From the NCBI GenBank assembly GCA_029267455.1, contig JAJUIX010000072.1:1-6486 (forward strand): DNA of 6,486 nucleotides, given 5' to 3'. The stretch's first letter is position 1. Every line of letters starts with the position of its first letter. The translations under genes were made by a program, and so were the position numbers. Source of the DNA: Enteractinococcus sp. Its GTDB lineage: Bacteria > Actinomycetota > Actinomycetes > Actinomycetales > Micrococcaceae. Below are positions 1 through 6,486 of this stretch, in pieces. Below the pieces are notes generated by a model. It was not told the origin of the DNA. It did no database searches and saw only the letters and a list, made by a program, of their open reading frames with translations.

Positions 1-670
1 AAAAGAACAACGCTACGAGCAGGCACGTGAGGTGCTTGAGGCTGTCGGCCTCAAAGGGTGGGAGAAATCATACCCTTCCGAACTGTCCGGTGGGATGCAG
101 CAGCGTGTGGGGTTAGCTCGTGCGCTAGCAGCAGGCACGGACATCATGCTCATGGACGAGGCATTTTCTGCACTCGACCCGCTGATCCGTCGAGAAATGC
201 AAGACGAATTGAAAGAGATCCAACAGCAGTTGGATCGCACGATCGTCTTCATTACCCACGATCTGAACGAAGCAATGTTTCTAGGTGATCGGATCGCTGT
301 GATGCGCGATGGAGAGATCGTACAGATCGGCACACCACAACAGATCTTGTCTGAACCAGCCAATGACTATGTAGCCTCCTTTACCTCGGATGTGGATCGT
401 GGACGGGTATTGACAGCTGAAGCCGTGATGGTTCCCAACGCGGAACTCAGTGACGAAGAACGTGCTACGTTTGCCCGCAATGCTTTGTCGGTGAAACCCG
501 ATGCGACACTGCAAGAAATCGTGCCAGTCGTTATCGAAGCCAACGGGCCCGTGGCAGTCGAAGCTGACGACTCAAGCGACCATATCGGCTATATCCGATT
601 AGCTTCACTTCTTAAAGCACTCACACCAAAACAATCCGAGGTCGTATCGGGATCAGGGGAGGCACAATAA
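1..670 (+). CDS. proV: Glycine betaine/proline ABC transporter ATP-binding protein, 5'-truncated by window edge
   Basis: This is the cytoplasmic ATPase subunit of a quaternary-amine (compatible solute) importer; it hydrolyses ATP to drive the permease encoded next. The reading frame is open from base 2, so 222 residues are visible and the true start and the Walker A motif lie to the left of the window. Counting from base 2, the ABC signature [13 protein letters not shown] is at residues 28-40, Walker B (IMLMDEAF) at 48-55 with catalytic Glu53, the D-loop SALD follows at once, and the switch His is H86 (FITHD). The phrase [14 protein letters not shown] at 130-143 is typical of the ProV/OpuAA branch. 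The C-terminal tail (about 161-207) resembles a single CBS module, whereas ProV/OpuAA usually carry two. The stop codon directly abuts the permease ATG, which indicates translational coupling. The family call is secure; the exact substrate (betaine, proline, choline, carnitine) is inferred. Confidence 0.93.
   Translation, partial: KEQRYEQAREVLEAVGLKGWEKSYPSELSGGMQQRVGLARALAAGTDIMLMDEAFSALDPLIRREMQDELKEIQQQLDRTIVFITHDLNEAMFLGDRIAVMRDGEIVQIGTPQQILSEPANDYVASFTSDVDRGRVLTAEAVMVPNAELSDEERATFARNALSVKPDATLQEIVPVVIEANGPVAVEADDSSDHIGYIRLASLLKALTPKQSEVVSGSGEAQ
655..662 (+). promoter_or_regulatory. Ribosome binding site of the permease gene, inside the end of the ATPase gene
   Basis: AGGGGAGG lies 8 bases upstream of the permease ATG at 671 and within the last codons of the ATPase gene. 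With no bases between the TAA stop (668-670) and the ATG, this supports the ATG at 671 as the start and translational coupling of the two subunits. Confidence 0.8.
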
Positions 671-1510
671 ATGGAAATTCCAGTACCGCGTATCCCGTTA
701 GGGGATTGGGTCGAAGTCGCGCTCGACTGGATCTTAGGGGTCCTCGGCGGTTTCTTCACCTTCATTCGAACCATCCTTGTTCAAGCCTATGACCTATTGC
801 TCTGGGCTCTGACGACTCCCGAATGGTGGATGGTCACGATAGTTCTTGCTGCCTTGGGCTGGTGGTTGCGTAGTTGGCAACTCGGTGTGGGCACCCTTAT
901 CGGTTTTGTTCTCATCGTTGGTGTCAACCAGTGGGCTAACGCCATGTCGACGCTCGCGCTGGTTGCTATCGCAACGCTCATTGCCGTCATTATTGCTATC
1001 CCGTTGGGGATTTTGGCGGCGAAATCCCAGGTTGCCTCGAAAATTCTGCGCCCCGTCATGGACTTCATTCAGACGATGCCACCTATGGTGTATTTGATCC
1101 CGGCGCTTGTTATTTTCCGCGTTGGTGTCGTGCCCGGCATGGTGGCCACCGTGATTTTCGCGATGGCGCCCGGTGTCCGTTTCACCGAATTGGGGATTCG
1201 CAGAGTAGATACTGAAGTAGTCGAGGCCGGTAAAGCGTTCGGGTCGACACCCGGCAAGATCCTACGACAAATTCAACTTCCGCTAGCAATGCCCACCATC
1301 ATGGCAGGTGTCAACCAGGTCATTATGTTGTCCCTCTCCATGGTCGTTATTGCCGGTATGGTCGGCGCCGGAGGCCTCGGTGGGGAAGTCGTCGCTTCGT
1401 TGAACCGTATTAACGCCGGTCTTGGGTTCGAAGCAGGATTGGCCGTGGTGATTCTCGCTATGTACTTGGACCGGTTGACTTCGATGCAATCTCAGAAACG
1501 ATTCGCCTAA
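671..1510 (+). CDS. proW: Glycine betaine/proline ABC transporter permease
   Basis: This 279-residue integral membrane protein is the transmembrane subunit of the compatible-solute importer (ProW/OpuAB family, binding-protein-dependent permease fold). The N-terminal segment (IPLGDWVEVALDWI, about 8-21) is characteristic of the family. Hydrophobic segments are visible at about 21-37, 51-67, 70-86, 93-115, 138-150, 153-168, 216-235 and 254-266. The cytoplasmic EAA loop that docks on the ATPase starts at E185 (EAGKAFGSTPGKI) and continues with LPLAMPTI at about 203-210. It is followed by the usual GMVGAGGLGGEV stretch (229-240). The length is normal for a single-domain permease. It has a good ribosome binding site, starts directly after the ATPase stop codon, and is followed 55 bases later by the binding-protein gene, so the three form one operon. 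Confidence 0.95.
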   Translation: MEIPVPRIPLGDWVEVALDWILGVLGGFFTFIRTILVQAYDLLLWALTTPEWWMVTIVLAALGWWLRSWQLGVGTLIGFVLIVGVNQWANAMSTLALVAIATLIAVIIAIPLGILAAKSQVASKILRPVMDFIQTMPPMVYLIPALVIFRVGVVPGMVATVIFAMAPGVRFTELGIRRVDTEVVEAGKAFGSTPGKILRQIQLPLAMPTIMAGVNQVIMLSLSMVVIAGMVGAGGLGGEVVASLNRINAGLGFEAGLAVVILAMYLDRLTSMQSQKRFA

Positions 1511-1550
1511 AGAAGGCCTCAGTCTTTGAAATTGAATAAGGACATATAGA

Positions 1551-1557
1551 AAGGAAG
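1551..1557 (+). promoter_or_regulatory. Ribosome binding site supporting a GTG start for the binding protein
   Basis: AAGGAAG ends 8 bases before the GTG at 1566. The GTG is followed directly by a complete lipoprotein signal peptide (basic MKSRVWK, hydrophobic core, lipobox), which fixes this as the start although it is not ATG. Confidence 0.75.
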
Positions 1558-1565
1558 ATGTAACC

Positions 1566-2483
1566 GTGAAATCACGTGTTTGGAAGTCCGCAGCCGCTCT
1601 GTCGGTCGCAGCTTTGGCGCTGACAGCATGCGGAAATGGGGGCGAAGGTAACGGAAACGGTGGTACAGATGACGGAGCTGCAGGCGGCAACGGGGAGATT
1701 ACCATCGGCGTCTTCAACGGCTGGGAAGAAGGCATCGCCGTCTCAGAGCTTTGGGCTTACGTCCTTGAGGAAGAAGGCTACGAAGTCAATCTCGAATACG
1801 CCGACCCAGCGCCCGTTTATTCTGGCTTATCAACCAACGATTACAACGTAACTCTTGACGCTTGGCTGCCAGTCACCCACGCAGATTACGTTGATGAGTA
1901 CTCTGACGATATCGTCGACCTCGGAGCATGGAACGAAGAGTCGTCATTGCATTTGGCAGTCAATGAGGACGCGCCCATCGAGTCCCTTGATGAATTGGCA
2001 GAAAACGCTGATGAATTCAATAACGAAATCGTGGGCATTGACCCAGGTGCGGGGCTGACCCAGATCACTGAAAACGAAGTCATCCCGACCTACGGTCTGG
2101 AAGACATGGAATACACCACCTCGAGTACTCCTGCCATGTTGCAGGAACTTGAAAGCGCAAGTGATTCAGGCGAAAACATCGTTGTGACTCTTTGGCGTCC
2201 ACACTGGGCTTATGAAGCCTTCCCAATCCGAGACCTCGAAGATCCAGAAGGCGCACTCGGCGAGGCAGAGTTTATTCATACCTACGCAAATGCCGAATGG
2301 GCTGAAGATGAAGCCAATGCCGAGGTAGTCGGTTGGCTAGAAAACTTCACCATGGAATCGGAACTGCTGTACTCTCTAGAGAACCTCATGTTCAACGAGA
2401 ACCCAGATGCTGAGGACTACCGTCCGATCATTGAAGAATGGGTAGCAGAAAACCAAGAATACGTTGATGGTCTGACCAGCTAG
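1566..2483 (+). CDS. proX: Glycine betaine-type ABC transporter substrate-binding lipoprotein (OpuAC/ProX family)
   Basis: This 305-residue extracytoplasmic receptor captures quaternary amines such as glycine betaine and delivers them to the permease. A lipoprotein signal peptide ends in the lipobox LTAC with the lipidated Cys at residue 22, followed by a flexible Gly/Asn-rich linker (23-43). The OpuAC-type binding domain begins at about residue 44 (EITIGVFNGWEEG). Family hallmarks are GIDPGAGL at 157-164, DAWLPVTH at 98-105 and TLWRPHW at 208-214. W53, W100, W210 and W214 are candidates for the aromatic cage that holds the trimethylammonium group, but I assign these by context only. The mature protein is strikingly acidic: by my count 67 Asp/Glu, three Arg and no Lys in 284 residues, which suits a protein exposed to high external salt. 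It is the last gene of the operon and is followed by a strong terminator. The family is certain; the preferred ligand is inferred. Confidence 0.94.
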   Translation: MKSRVWKSAAALSVAALALTACGNGGEGNGNGGTDDGAAGGNGEITIGVFNGWEEGIAVSELWAYVLEEEGYEVNLEYADPAPVYSGLSTNDYNVTLDAWLPVTHADYVDEYSDDIVDLGAWNEESSLHLAVNEDAPIESLDELAENADEFNNEIVGIDPGAGLTQITENEVIPTYGLEDMEYTTSSTPAMLQELESASDSGENIVVTLWRPHWAYEAFPIRDLEDPEGALGEAEFIHTYANAEWAEDEANAEVVGWLENFTMESELLYSLENLMFNENPDAEDYRPIIEEWVAENQEYVDGLTS

Positions 2484-2505
2484 TCAGTCCTTCAACTTGC
2501 TAACA

Positions 2506-2548
2506 GCCGCTGGCTTCCAACCATCCATTGGAAGCCAGCGGCCTTTTT
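2506..2548 (+). terminator. Strong intrinsic terminator of the betaine transporter operon
   Basis: A perfect 15-bp stem (arms 2506-2520 and 2528-2542, GCCGCTGGCTTCCAA and its exact reverse complement) closes a 7-base loop and is followed by CTTTTT. It starts 22 bases after the binding-protein stop codon. This is a textbook Rho-independent terminator on the + strand and closes the operon. Confidence 0.95.
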
Positions 2549-2633
2549 ACGCTGCTAAGTGGATGTTTGCGATCCCAGCGAACATGTCATGGCCAACCGT
2601 CGTCTTGCAACCGGCGAGGCGAGTGCGATTGAG

Positions 2634-2639
2634 GATAAT
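2634..2639 (+). promoter_or_regulatory. Possible -10 element of the DUF1275-family gene
   Basis: GATAAT matches the TATAAT consensus at five of six positions. It lies 30 bases before the TTG start in the short gap (2549-2669) after the upstream terminator, where a promoter is expected because the operon before it is terminated. No good -35 element is seen at 16-18 bp spacing: TTGCAA at 2605-2610 is 23 bp away. The call is therefore weak. Confidence 0.3.
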
Positions 2640-2658
2640 AAAGCGTAGAACTAGAGCG

Positions 2659-2665
2659 AAAGGAA
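2659..2665 (+). promoter_or_regulatory. Ribosome binding site deciding a TTG start
   Basis: AAAGGAA precedes the TTG at 2670 by 4 bases (5 from the AAGGA core). The TTG is the first possible start in this frame, since an in-frame TAG lies at 2652-2654. An ATG at 2665 overlaps the ribosome binding site, but it is out of frame and would encode only six residues. Confidence 0.55.
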
Positions 2666-2669
2666 TGCC

Positions 2670-3386
2670 TTGGCTGCGCAGTTAACTACCCGACAACGAC
2701 TCTTAGCCGTTGGCCTGACGGCTAACGCGGGATTTGCCGACGGGTTGTTTTTTATTCACCTGGGCGGTTACTTCGTTTCCTTTATGTCGGGAAACTCGAC
2801 GCGTGCAGCTGCTGCTCTAGCACAAGGGCATCACGTTGAATGGCTGGCAGCCTCCGGCCTGATCTTCGCATTCCTTATTGGTGTCATGATGTCTTCATTC
2901 GCGGTCCGGTTTGGCCCCAAACGCTTTCATCCACCCTCTGAGTCACTGTTATCAGAGCAAATTGCACCGCATGGTTCGGCAGTATGGACTGCCGTTCTCC
3001 TCATGTTGTTCGGTGCTATATCCTCAGTTTTTGAACCGACTCAGGCAGCGGCCCCATTCATTATCGCCTCGGCCACCGGGGCCATTAACGGTACCTTCAC
3101 CCGGCGCGGGGAAGTCACCGTCGGCCTGACGTATATGACCGGTACCTTAGTGAAGATGGGCCAGGCTTTAGCGTCCGCAATCGCACTGGGTTCGATCGTG
3201 TATCTCTCGCGCTTCTTGCAGTACTTGTTTTTGTGGGCTGCAATCTCGATTGGCGCCCTGCTTGGCGGTTGGGCATATGTCGCGTTGGGCCTGCCCTCGG
3301 TGTGGTTATCAGTCGCGACTATGATCGTACTGGCGATTATGCTGACATGGCGGGTGAAGAAGCGCACCGATCGAAACGATACATAA
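2670..3386 (+). CDS. DUF1275 (YoaK-like) family integral membrane protein
   Basis: This 238-residue polytopic membrane protein belongs to the DUF1275/YoaK family, whose biochemical function is not established as far as I know. Family signatures are the N-terminal LLAVGLTANAGFADGLFF (11-28), with HLGGYFVSFMSGNSTR (30-45) just after, and, in the second half, GAINGTFTRRGEVTVG (137-152) leading into LTYMTGTLVKMGQALASA (153-170). Hydrophobic segments are visible at about 11-38, 58-79, 104-121, 126-142, 163-180, 184-205 and 209-227, and the C-terminus is basic (WRVKKR). The start is taken at TTG because it is the first possible start in frame and has a ribosome binding site; no ATG or GTG lies close enough to keep the conserved N-terminus. 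The gene stands alone between a terminator on its left and a convergent operon on its right, so its context gives no hint of function. Length fits the family. Confidence 0.85.
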   Translation: MAAQLTTRQRLLAVGLTANAGFADGLFFIHLGGYFVSFMSGNSTRAAAALAQGHHVEWLAASGLIFAFLIGVMMSSFAVRFGPKRFHPPSESLLSEQIAPHGSAVWTAVLLMLFGAISSVFEPTQAAAPFIIASATGAINGTFTRRGEVTVGLTYMTGTLVKMGQALASAIALGSIVYLSRFLQYLFLWAAISIGALLGGWAYVALGLPSVWLSVATMIVLAIMLTWRVKKRTDRNDT

Positions 3387-3401
3387 TAACAACCACAAAA
3401 T

Positions 3402-3436
3402 GTGGGGCCTGATCACATGCAGTGATCAGGCCCCAC
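3402..3436 (-). terminator. Intrinsic terminator in the convergent gap, mainly for the aceA-aceB operon
   Basis: A perfect 15-bp stem (arms 3402-3416 and 3422-3436, GTGGGGCCTGATCAC and its exact reverse complement) closes a 5-base loop ATGCA. Read on the - strand it is followed after one base by TTTT and a T-rich run (complement of 3388-3400), so it fits a terminator for malate synthase, whose stop codon is 24 bases away. On the + strand no T tract follows, so it may stop the DUF1275 transcript only weakly. The convergent layout suggests shared use. Confidence 0.85.
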
Positions 3437-3460
3437 GAACTGTGAGCACACGAGGAAGTT

Positions 3461-5125
3461 TTATACGCTGACCGGTGTCGCGTGAGCAGACAGGTAGCGA
3501 TCATAAGCCGGTAGTGTCAGGAAATCTTCAAAGTTTTCTGACAGCGCGGATTCGGTAAATAGTGCTTTCGCCTCATCCAACCGGTCACCTTGATAGCGGG
3601 GGAGTGACGCAAAGATCTCCTCGATCTTCTGGTTCACCCACTCAGCGGTAATAGTTTTTGTTGACCCATCTTTACGCAGTGCCTGTGACTGCGTATGGAT
3701 CCACTGCCAAATCTGCGACCGAGAAATCTCCGCAGTGGCAGCATCTTCCATCAGCCCATTAATAGCAGCGGCTCCCATACCGTTGAGCCAAGCATCCATG
3801 TAGCGAATCCCGACTTCAATATTCGTGTCCAGACCGGTTTCTGTGATCTCACCGGTCGTGGACTGCACATCGATGAGGGCCGCTGCTGACGGCACCACGT
3901 CTTCGCGCTTATTCGTGCGGATCTGGTGCTGGGCATCGAGCAGAAGCTCATCGAATACCCCCATGCAGGTCGCCACCAGGCCGGGGTGGGCAACCCAGGA
4001 GCCATCAAAGCCGTCGTGGGCTTCACGTGTTTTATCTTCACGAACCTTCCGCAGCGCCTCTTTGGTGCGTTCCGGGTTAGAAGAATCTGGAATGAAAGCG
4101 CTCATCCCACCAATTGCTGATGCACCACGCTTGTGGCAAGTGTGCACGAGCAGATCCGTATAGGCGCGCATCATCGGCTGGGTCATAGAGACATCTGCAC
4201 GATCTGGGAGCACGTAGTCCGGACCAGAATCGCGATAAGTTTTAATGATCGAAAAGATGTAGTCCCAGCGTCCGGCATTCAAGCCGGCAGCGTGGTCGCG
4301 CAGCTGGTACAGAATCTCTTCCATCTGGAAGGCTGCGGTAATGGTTTCGATCAGTACCGTGGCACGAATGGTGCCCTGCGGGACGCCTAGGTAGTCCTGT
4401 GCCTTATTGAAGACACAGTTCCACCAGCGCGCTTCCAGATGATGTTCTAATTTCGGAAGGTAATAGTAGGGTCCACGACCCAGCTCAACGAGCTTGTCAG
4501 CGTTGTGGAAGAAGTACAGTCCAAAGTCCATCAGCGAACCGGATAGCGGCTCGTCGTCGATGGTGATGTGGGATTCCTCCAGATGTAATCCTCGCGGGCG
4601 CACAATAATCGTTGGCATCTGAGCTAGCGCGGGCTTCTTCAACCGGTAATGCTTACCCTGTTCTGACGTGAAATCAATGTTGTGCCGGATCGCATCATAT
4701 AAATTGACCTGCCCATTGATCATGTTCGCCCAGGACGGGGATGAGGCGTCTTCAAAATCAGCCAACCAACATTTGGCGCCGGAGTTCAAAGCGTTAATGG
4801 TCATCTTGCGATCCACTGGCCCGGTGATTTCCACTCGCCGATCTTTCAGACCCGGGGCAAGGGGAGCGACCCGCCATGAATTATCCTCCCGAATACTGCG
4901 CGTGGATTTTTCAAAACCCAATTGTTCACCGTTTGCGACTCGGGCCCGAGCGTCTTTGCGTGCAGCAAGTAACTCTCGACGACGCGGGTCTTGTTTGGTG
5001 TGCAGATAAGCCAAGAAATCCAGGGCCTGATCGGTGAGAACTTCACGCTGCCGTGCATCTAGTTCACCGAACACGGTCACATTGCAGCCCTCGGGAGTTG
5101 TGTGCTGGATTGTTGCTGATGCCAT
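3461..5125 (-). CDS. aceB: Malate synthase A
   Basis: This cytosolic 554-residue enzyme condenses glyoxylate with acetyl-CoA and water to give malate and CoA, the second step of the glyoxylate shunt. Length and motifs match the A isoform (about 530-550 residues), not the ~740-residue G isoform. Visible motifs are LADFEDASSPSW (121-132), RPRGLHLEE (176-184) holding the active-site Arg, KLEHHLEARWWNCVF (225-239), and RATVLIET (254-261) with E260 and GRWDYIFS (285-292) with D288 as the expected Mg2+ ligands. Further on are GGMSAFIP (339-346), DGSWVAHPGL (374-383), and MEDAATAEISR (459-469) with D461 as the expected catalytic base. The ATG start has AAGGAG 8 bases upstream (complement of 5134-5139). 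It lies 34 bases downstream of aceA with no terminator between, so the two are probably cotranscribed. Residue roles are transferred from the family by motif, not by alignment. Confidence 0.97.
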   Translation of the reverse strand: MASATIQHTTPEGCNVTVFGELDARQREVLTDQALDFLAYLHTKQDPRRRELLAARKDARARVANGEQLGFEKSTRSIREDNSWRVAPLAPGLKDRRVEITGPVDRKMTINALNSGAKCWLADFEDASSPSWANMINGQVNLYDAIRHNIDFTSEQGKHYRLKKPALAQMPTIIVRPRGLHLEESHITIDDEPLSGSLMDFGLYFFHNADKLVELGRGPYYYLPKLEHHLEARWWNCVFNKAQDYLGVPQGTIRATVLIETITAAFQMEEILYQLRDHAAGLNAGRWDYIFSIIKTYRDSGPDYVLPDRADVSMTQPMMRAYTDLLVHTCHKRGASAIGGMSAFIPDSSNPERTKEALRKVREDKTREAHDGFDGSWVAHPGLVATCMGVFDELLLDAQHQIRTNKREDVVPSAAALIDVQSTTGEITETGLDTNIEVGIRYMDAWLNGMGAAAINGLMEDAATAEISRSQIWQWIHTQSQALRKDGSTKTITAEWVNQKIEEIFASLPRYQGDRLDEAKALFTESALSENFEDFLTLPAYDRYLSAHATPVSV

Positions 5126-5159
5126 GGCGGGTGCTCCTTTTCTTGCCTAGCGGGTCAAA

Positions 5160-6452
5160 CTAGAACTGTTGTGCTTCGGTCGAATCTGCCAAAGCTGTGG
5201 TTGACGATTCGGGGTTGACTGTGGTGGAAACCAGGTCGAAGTAGCCGGTGCCAACTTCACGCTGGTGACGAGTAGCGGTGAAACCATCTTCTTCGGCTGC
5301 AAATTCGGCCTGCTGTAGCTCAACGAAGGCGGACATCTGGCGTTCGGCGTAGCCTTTGGCCAGGTTGAACATCGAGTAGTTCAATGAGTGGAAGCCTGCC
5401 AGCGTGATGAATTGGAATGTGTACCCCATTGCGGCTAGCTCCCGCTGGAACTTCGCGATGGTGTCATCATCGAGGTTGGCTTTCCAATTGAACGAGGGGG
5501 AGCAGTTGTAAGCCAGCATTTGATCTGGGAACTCGGCTTTGACTGCTTCAGCGAATTGCCGGGCTACATCCAGGTCTGGGGTGGAGGTCTCCATCCACAG
5601 TAGATCCGAGTACGGTGCGTAAGCTTTGGCTCGTGCAATGGATGGTTCTAGACCATTCTTGATGTAATAGAAACCTTCTGACGAGCGCTCACCGGTCAAA
5701 AATTGGTGATCACGTTCGTCAATATCAGATTGCAATAAGGTCGCCGCCTCGGCATCTGTGCGAGCAACGATGAGCGTTGACACGCCAGCAACGTCTGCTG
5801 CAAGACGGGCCGCATTGAGGGTACGAACGTGATGGGACGTTGGGATCAGCACCTTTCCGCCAAGGTGACCGCATTTCTTTTCGGACGCGACCTGATCTTC
5901 CCAGTGCACACCAGCCGCCCCGGCGGTAATCATGGCTTTCATCAGCTCATAAGCGTTCAGTGGACCGCCAAAGCCTGCTTCAGCATCGGCAACGATTGGT
6001 ACGAGGTAGTCCTCAACGGTCTGGAGGCCTTCGGCCCATTCGATCTGATCGGCCCGCATCAAAGCATTATTAATTCGACGTACGACCTGCGGGACCGAGT
6101 TGGCTGGATACAGTGATTGGTCCGGGTAGGTGTGACCCGATAGGTTAGCATCGGCTGCGACCTGCCAACCGGAGAGGTAGATTGCCCGAAGCCCTGCTTT
6201 GACCTGCTGCACGGCTTGTCCACCGGTCATCGCACCTAAGGCATTTGTAAACTCGCCTCGCTCATGTTCAGTGGTGAGCTGTTCCCAGAGTTTCTCTGCG
6301 CCGCGTTTGGCCAGCGTATGTTCTTCTTGGACTCGTCCGCGGAGTCGGACGACTTCCTCAGCGGTGTAATCACGCGTGATGTTTTCCCAACGAGGATTGG
6401 AGTTCCAGTCCTGTTGAATCTGGTCTGCTGCTGCCTGAATGACGGGTTCCAT
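5160..6452 (-). CDS. aceA: Isocitrate lyase
   Basis: This cytosolic 430-residue enzyme cleaves isocitrate to glyoxylate and succinate, the first step of the glyoxylate shunt, allowing growth on acetate and fatty acids. The length equals that of the short actinobacterial isocitrate lyases (Mycobacterium tuberculosis Icl1 is about 428). Visible motifs are [20 protein letters not shown] (94-113), [10 protein letters not shown] (154-163) with D156 as the expected Mg2+ ligand, and the catalytic signature [14 protein letters not shown] (192-205) with Cys194. NCSPSFNW (316-323) binds substrate carboxylates in the family, and [11 protein letters not shown] (396-406) lies in the C-terminal part. The family more often shows VADGEAGFGG; the Gly-to-Ala change at 157 looks conservative. 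The ATG start is supported by AGGGAGAG just upstream (complement of 6457-6464). It is the first gene of the aceA-aceB operon. Only 34 bases of upstream DNA are present, so no promoter or regulator site can be judged. Confidence 0.97.
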   Translation of the reverse strand: MEPVIQAAADQIQQDWNSNPRWENITRDYTAEEVVRLRGRVQEEHTLAKRGAEKLWEQLTTEHERGEFTNALGAMTGGQAVQQVKAGLRAIYLSGWQVAADANLSGHTYPDQSLYPANSVPQVVRRINNALMRADQIEWAEGLQTVEDYLVPIVADAEAGFGGPLNAYELMKAMITAGAAGVHWEDQVASEKKCGHLGGKVLIPTSHHVRTLNAARLAADVAGVSTLIVARTDAEAATLLQSDIDERDHQFLTGERSSEGFYYIKNGLEPSIARAKAYAPYSDLLWMETSTPDLDVARQFAEAVKAEFPDQMLAYNCSPSFNWKANLDDDTIAKFQRELAAMGYTFQFITLAGFHSLNYSMFNLAKGYAERQMSAFVELQQAEFAAEEDGFTATRHQREVGTGYFDLVSTTVNPESSTTALADSTEAQQF

Positions 6453-6486
6453 ACTTCTCTCCCTAAATCACAGTTCTCATGGTGTG

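Noticed and set aside
32..34. GTG at 32 as the start of the ABC ATPase
   Set aside because: The frame is open to the window edge and codes family-like sequence before it. A start here would also lack Walker A, so the gene simply begins outside the window.
1526..1550. Possible internal promoter before the binding-protein gene (TTGAAA ... TATAGA)
   Set aside because: The spacing between the two hexamers is only 13 bases, too short for a standard promoter, and the gene fits the operon without it.
1283..1735. 150-residue antisense open frame across the permease/binding-protein junction
   Set aside because: It runs opposite two well-supported genes, shows no recognisable motif, and is low-complexity Pro/Ser-rich where it mirrors the Gly-rich linker. 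It is a shadow.
2497..2685. 62-residue + strand open frame over the terminator and the next gene's ribosome binding site
   Set aside because: It begins before and runs through the strong terminator hairpin, has no family resemblance, and ends inside the DUF1275 start region.
3825..4163. 112-residue + strand open frame inside aceB, and similar frames at 4133-4390, 4668-5009 and 5829-6116
   Set aside because: All lie opposite the conserved coding sequence of aceB or aceA and show no protein-family features of their own.
6468..6486. TCACA ... TGTG repeat upstream of aceA as a GlxR/CRP-type operator
   Set aside because: The half-sites are in the wrong orientation and spacing for TGTGA-N6-TCACA, and the sequence is cut by the window edge.
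1..6486. tRNA/rRNA genes, CRISPR arrays, insertion sequences, attachment sites or toxin-antitoxin pairs
   Set aside because: Genes fill nearly the whole window, the gaps are all under 190 bases, and I saw no repeat arrays, transposase motifs or cloverleaf-like sequences in them.

Overview
The window reads as ordinary chromosomal DNA from an actinobacterium, most likely a salt-tolerant member of the Micrococcales (Micrococcaceae-like). This rests on three things. The isocitrate lyase closely resembles the ~430-residue actinobacterial/mycobacterial enzyme. The malate synthase is the ~550-residue A type, not the ~740-residue G type I associate with Mycobacterium and Corynebacterium. The base composition looks like low-to-mid fifties percent G+C by eye, low for the group. 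A genus such as Yaniella or Enteractinococcus would fit, but that is inference.

Layout. Bases 1-2483 (+) hold a quaternary-amine (glycine betaine/proline type) ABC uptake operon in the order ATPase (5' end cut off by the window), permease, substrate-binding lipoprotein. It ends in a strong intrinsic terminator at 2506-2548. Bases 2670-3386 (+) hold a monocistronic DUF1275/YoaK-family membrane protein that probably starts at TTG. A perfect 15-bp hairpin at 3402-3436 sits in the convergent gap. Bases 3461-6452 (-) hold the two glyoxylate-shunt enzymes, aceA (isocitrate lyase) upstream and aceB (malate synthase A) downstream, 34 bases apart and apparently one operon. The aceA promoter lies mostly or wholly beyond the right edge.

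How they work together. The ABC system would import compatible solutes under osmotic stress: the binding protein is anchored outside the membrane, the permease forms the channel, and the ATPase drives transport. The aceA-aceB pair bypasses the decarboxylating steps of the TCA cycle for growth on acetate or fatty acids. The two operons are unrelated in function and are separated by terminators.

I found no new system, mobile element, CRISPR array or RNA gene. The most notable features are the binding protein, whose mature form has no lysine, three arginines and 67 acidic residues, and the transporter ATPase, whose C-terminal regulatory region seems to hold only one CBS-like module instead of a tandem pair.
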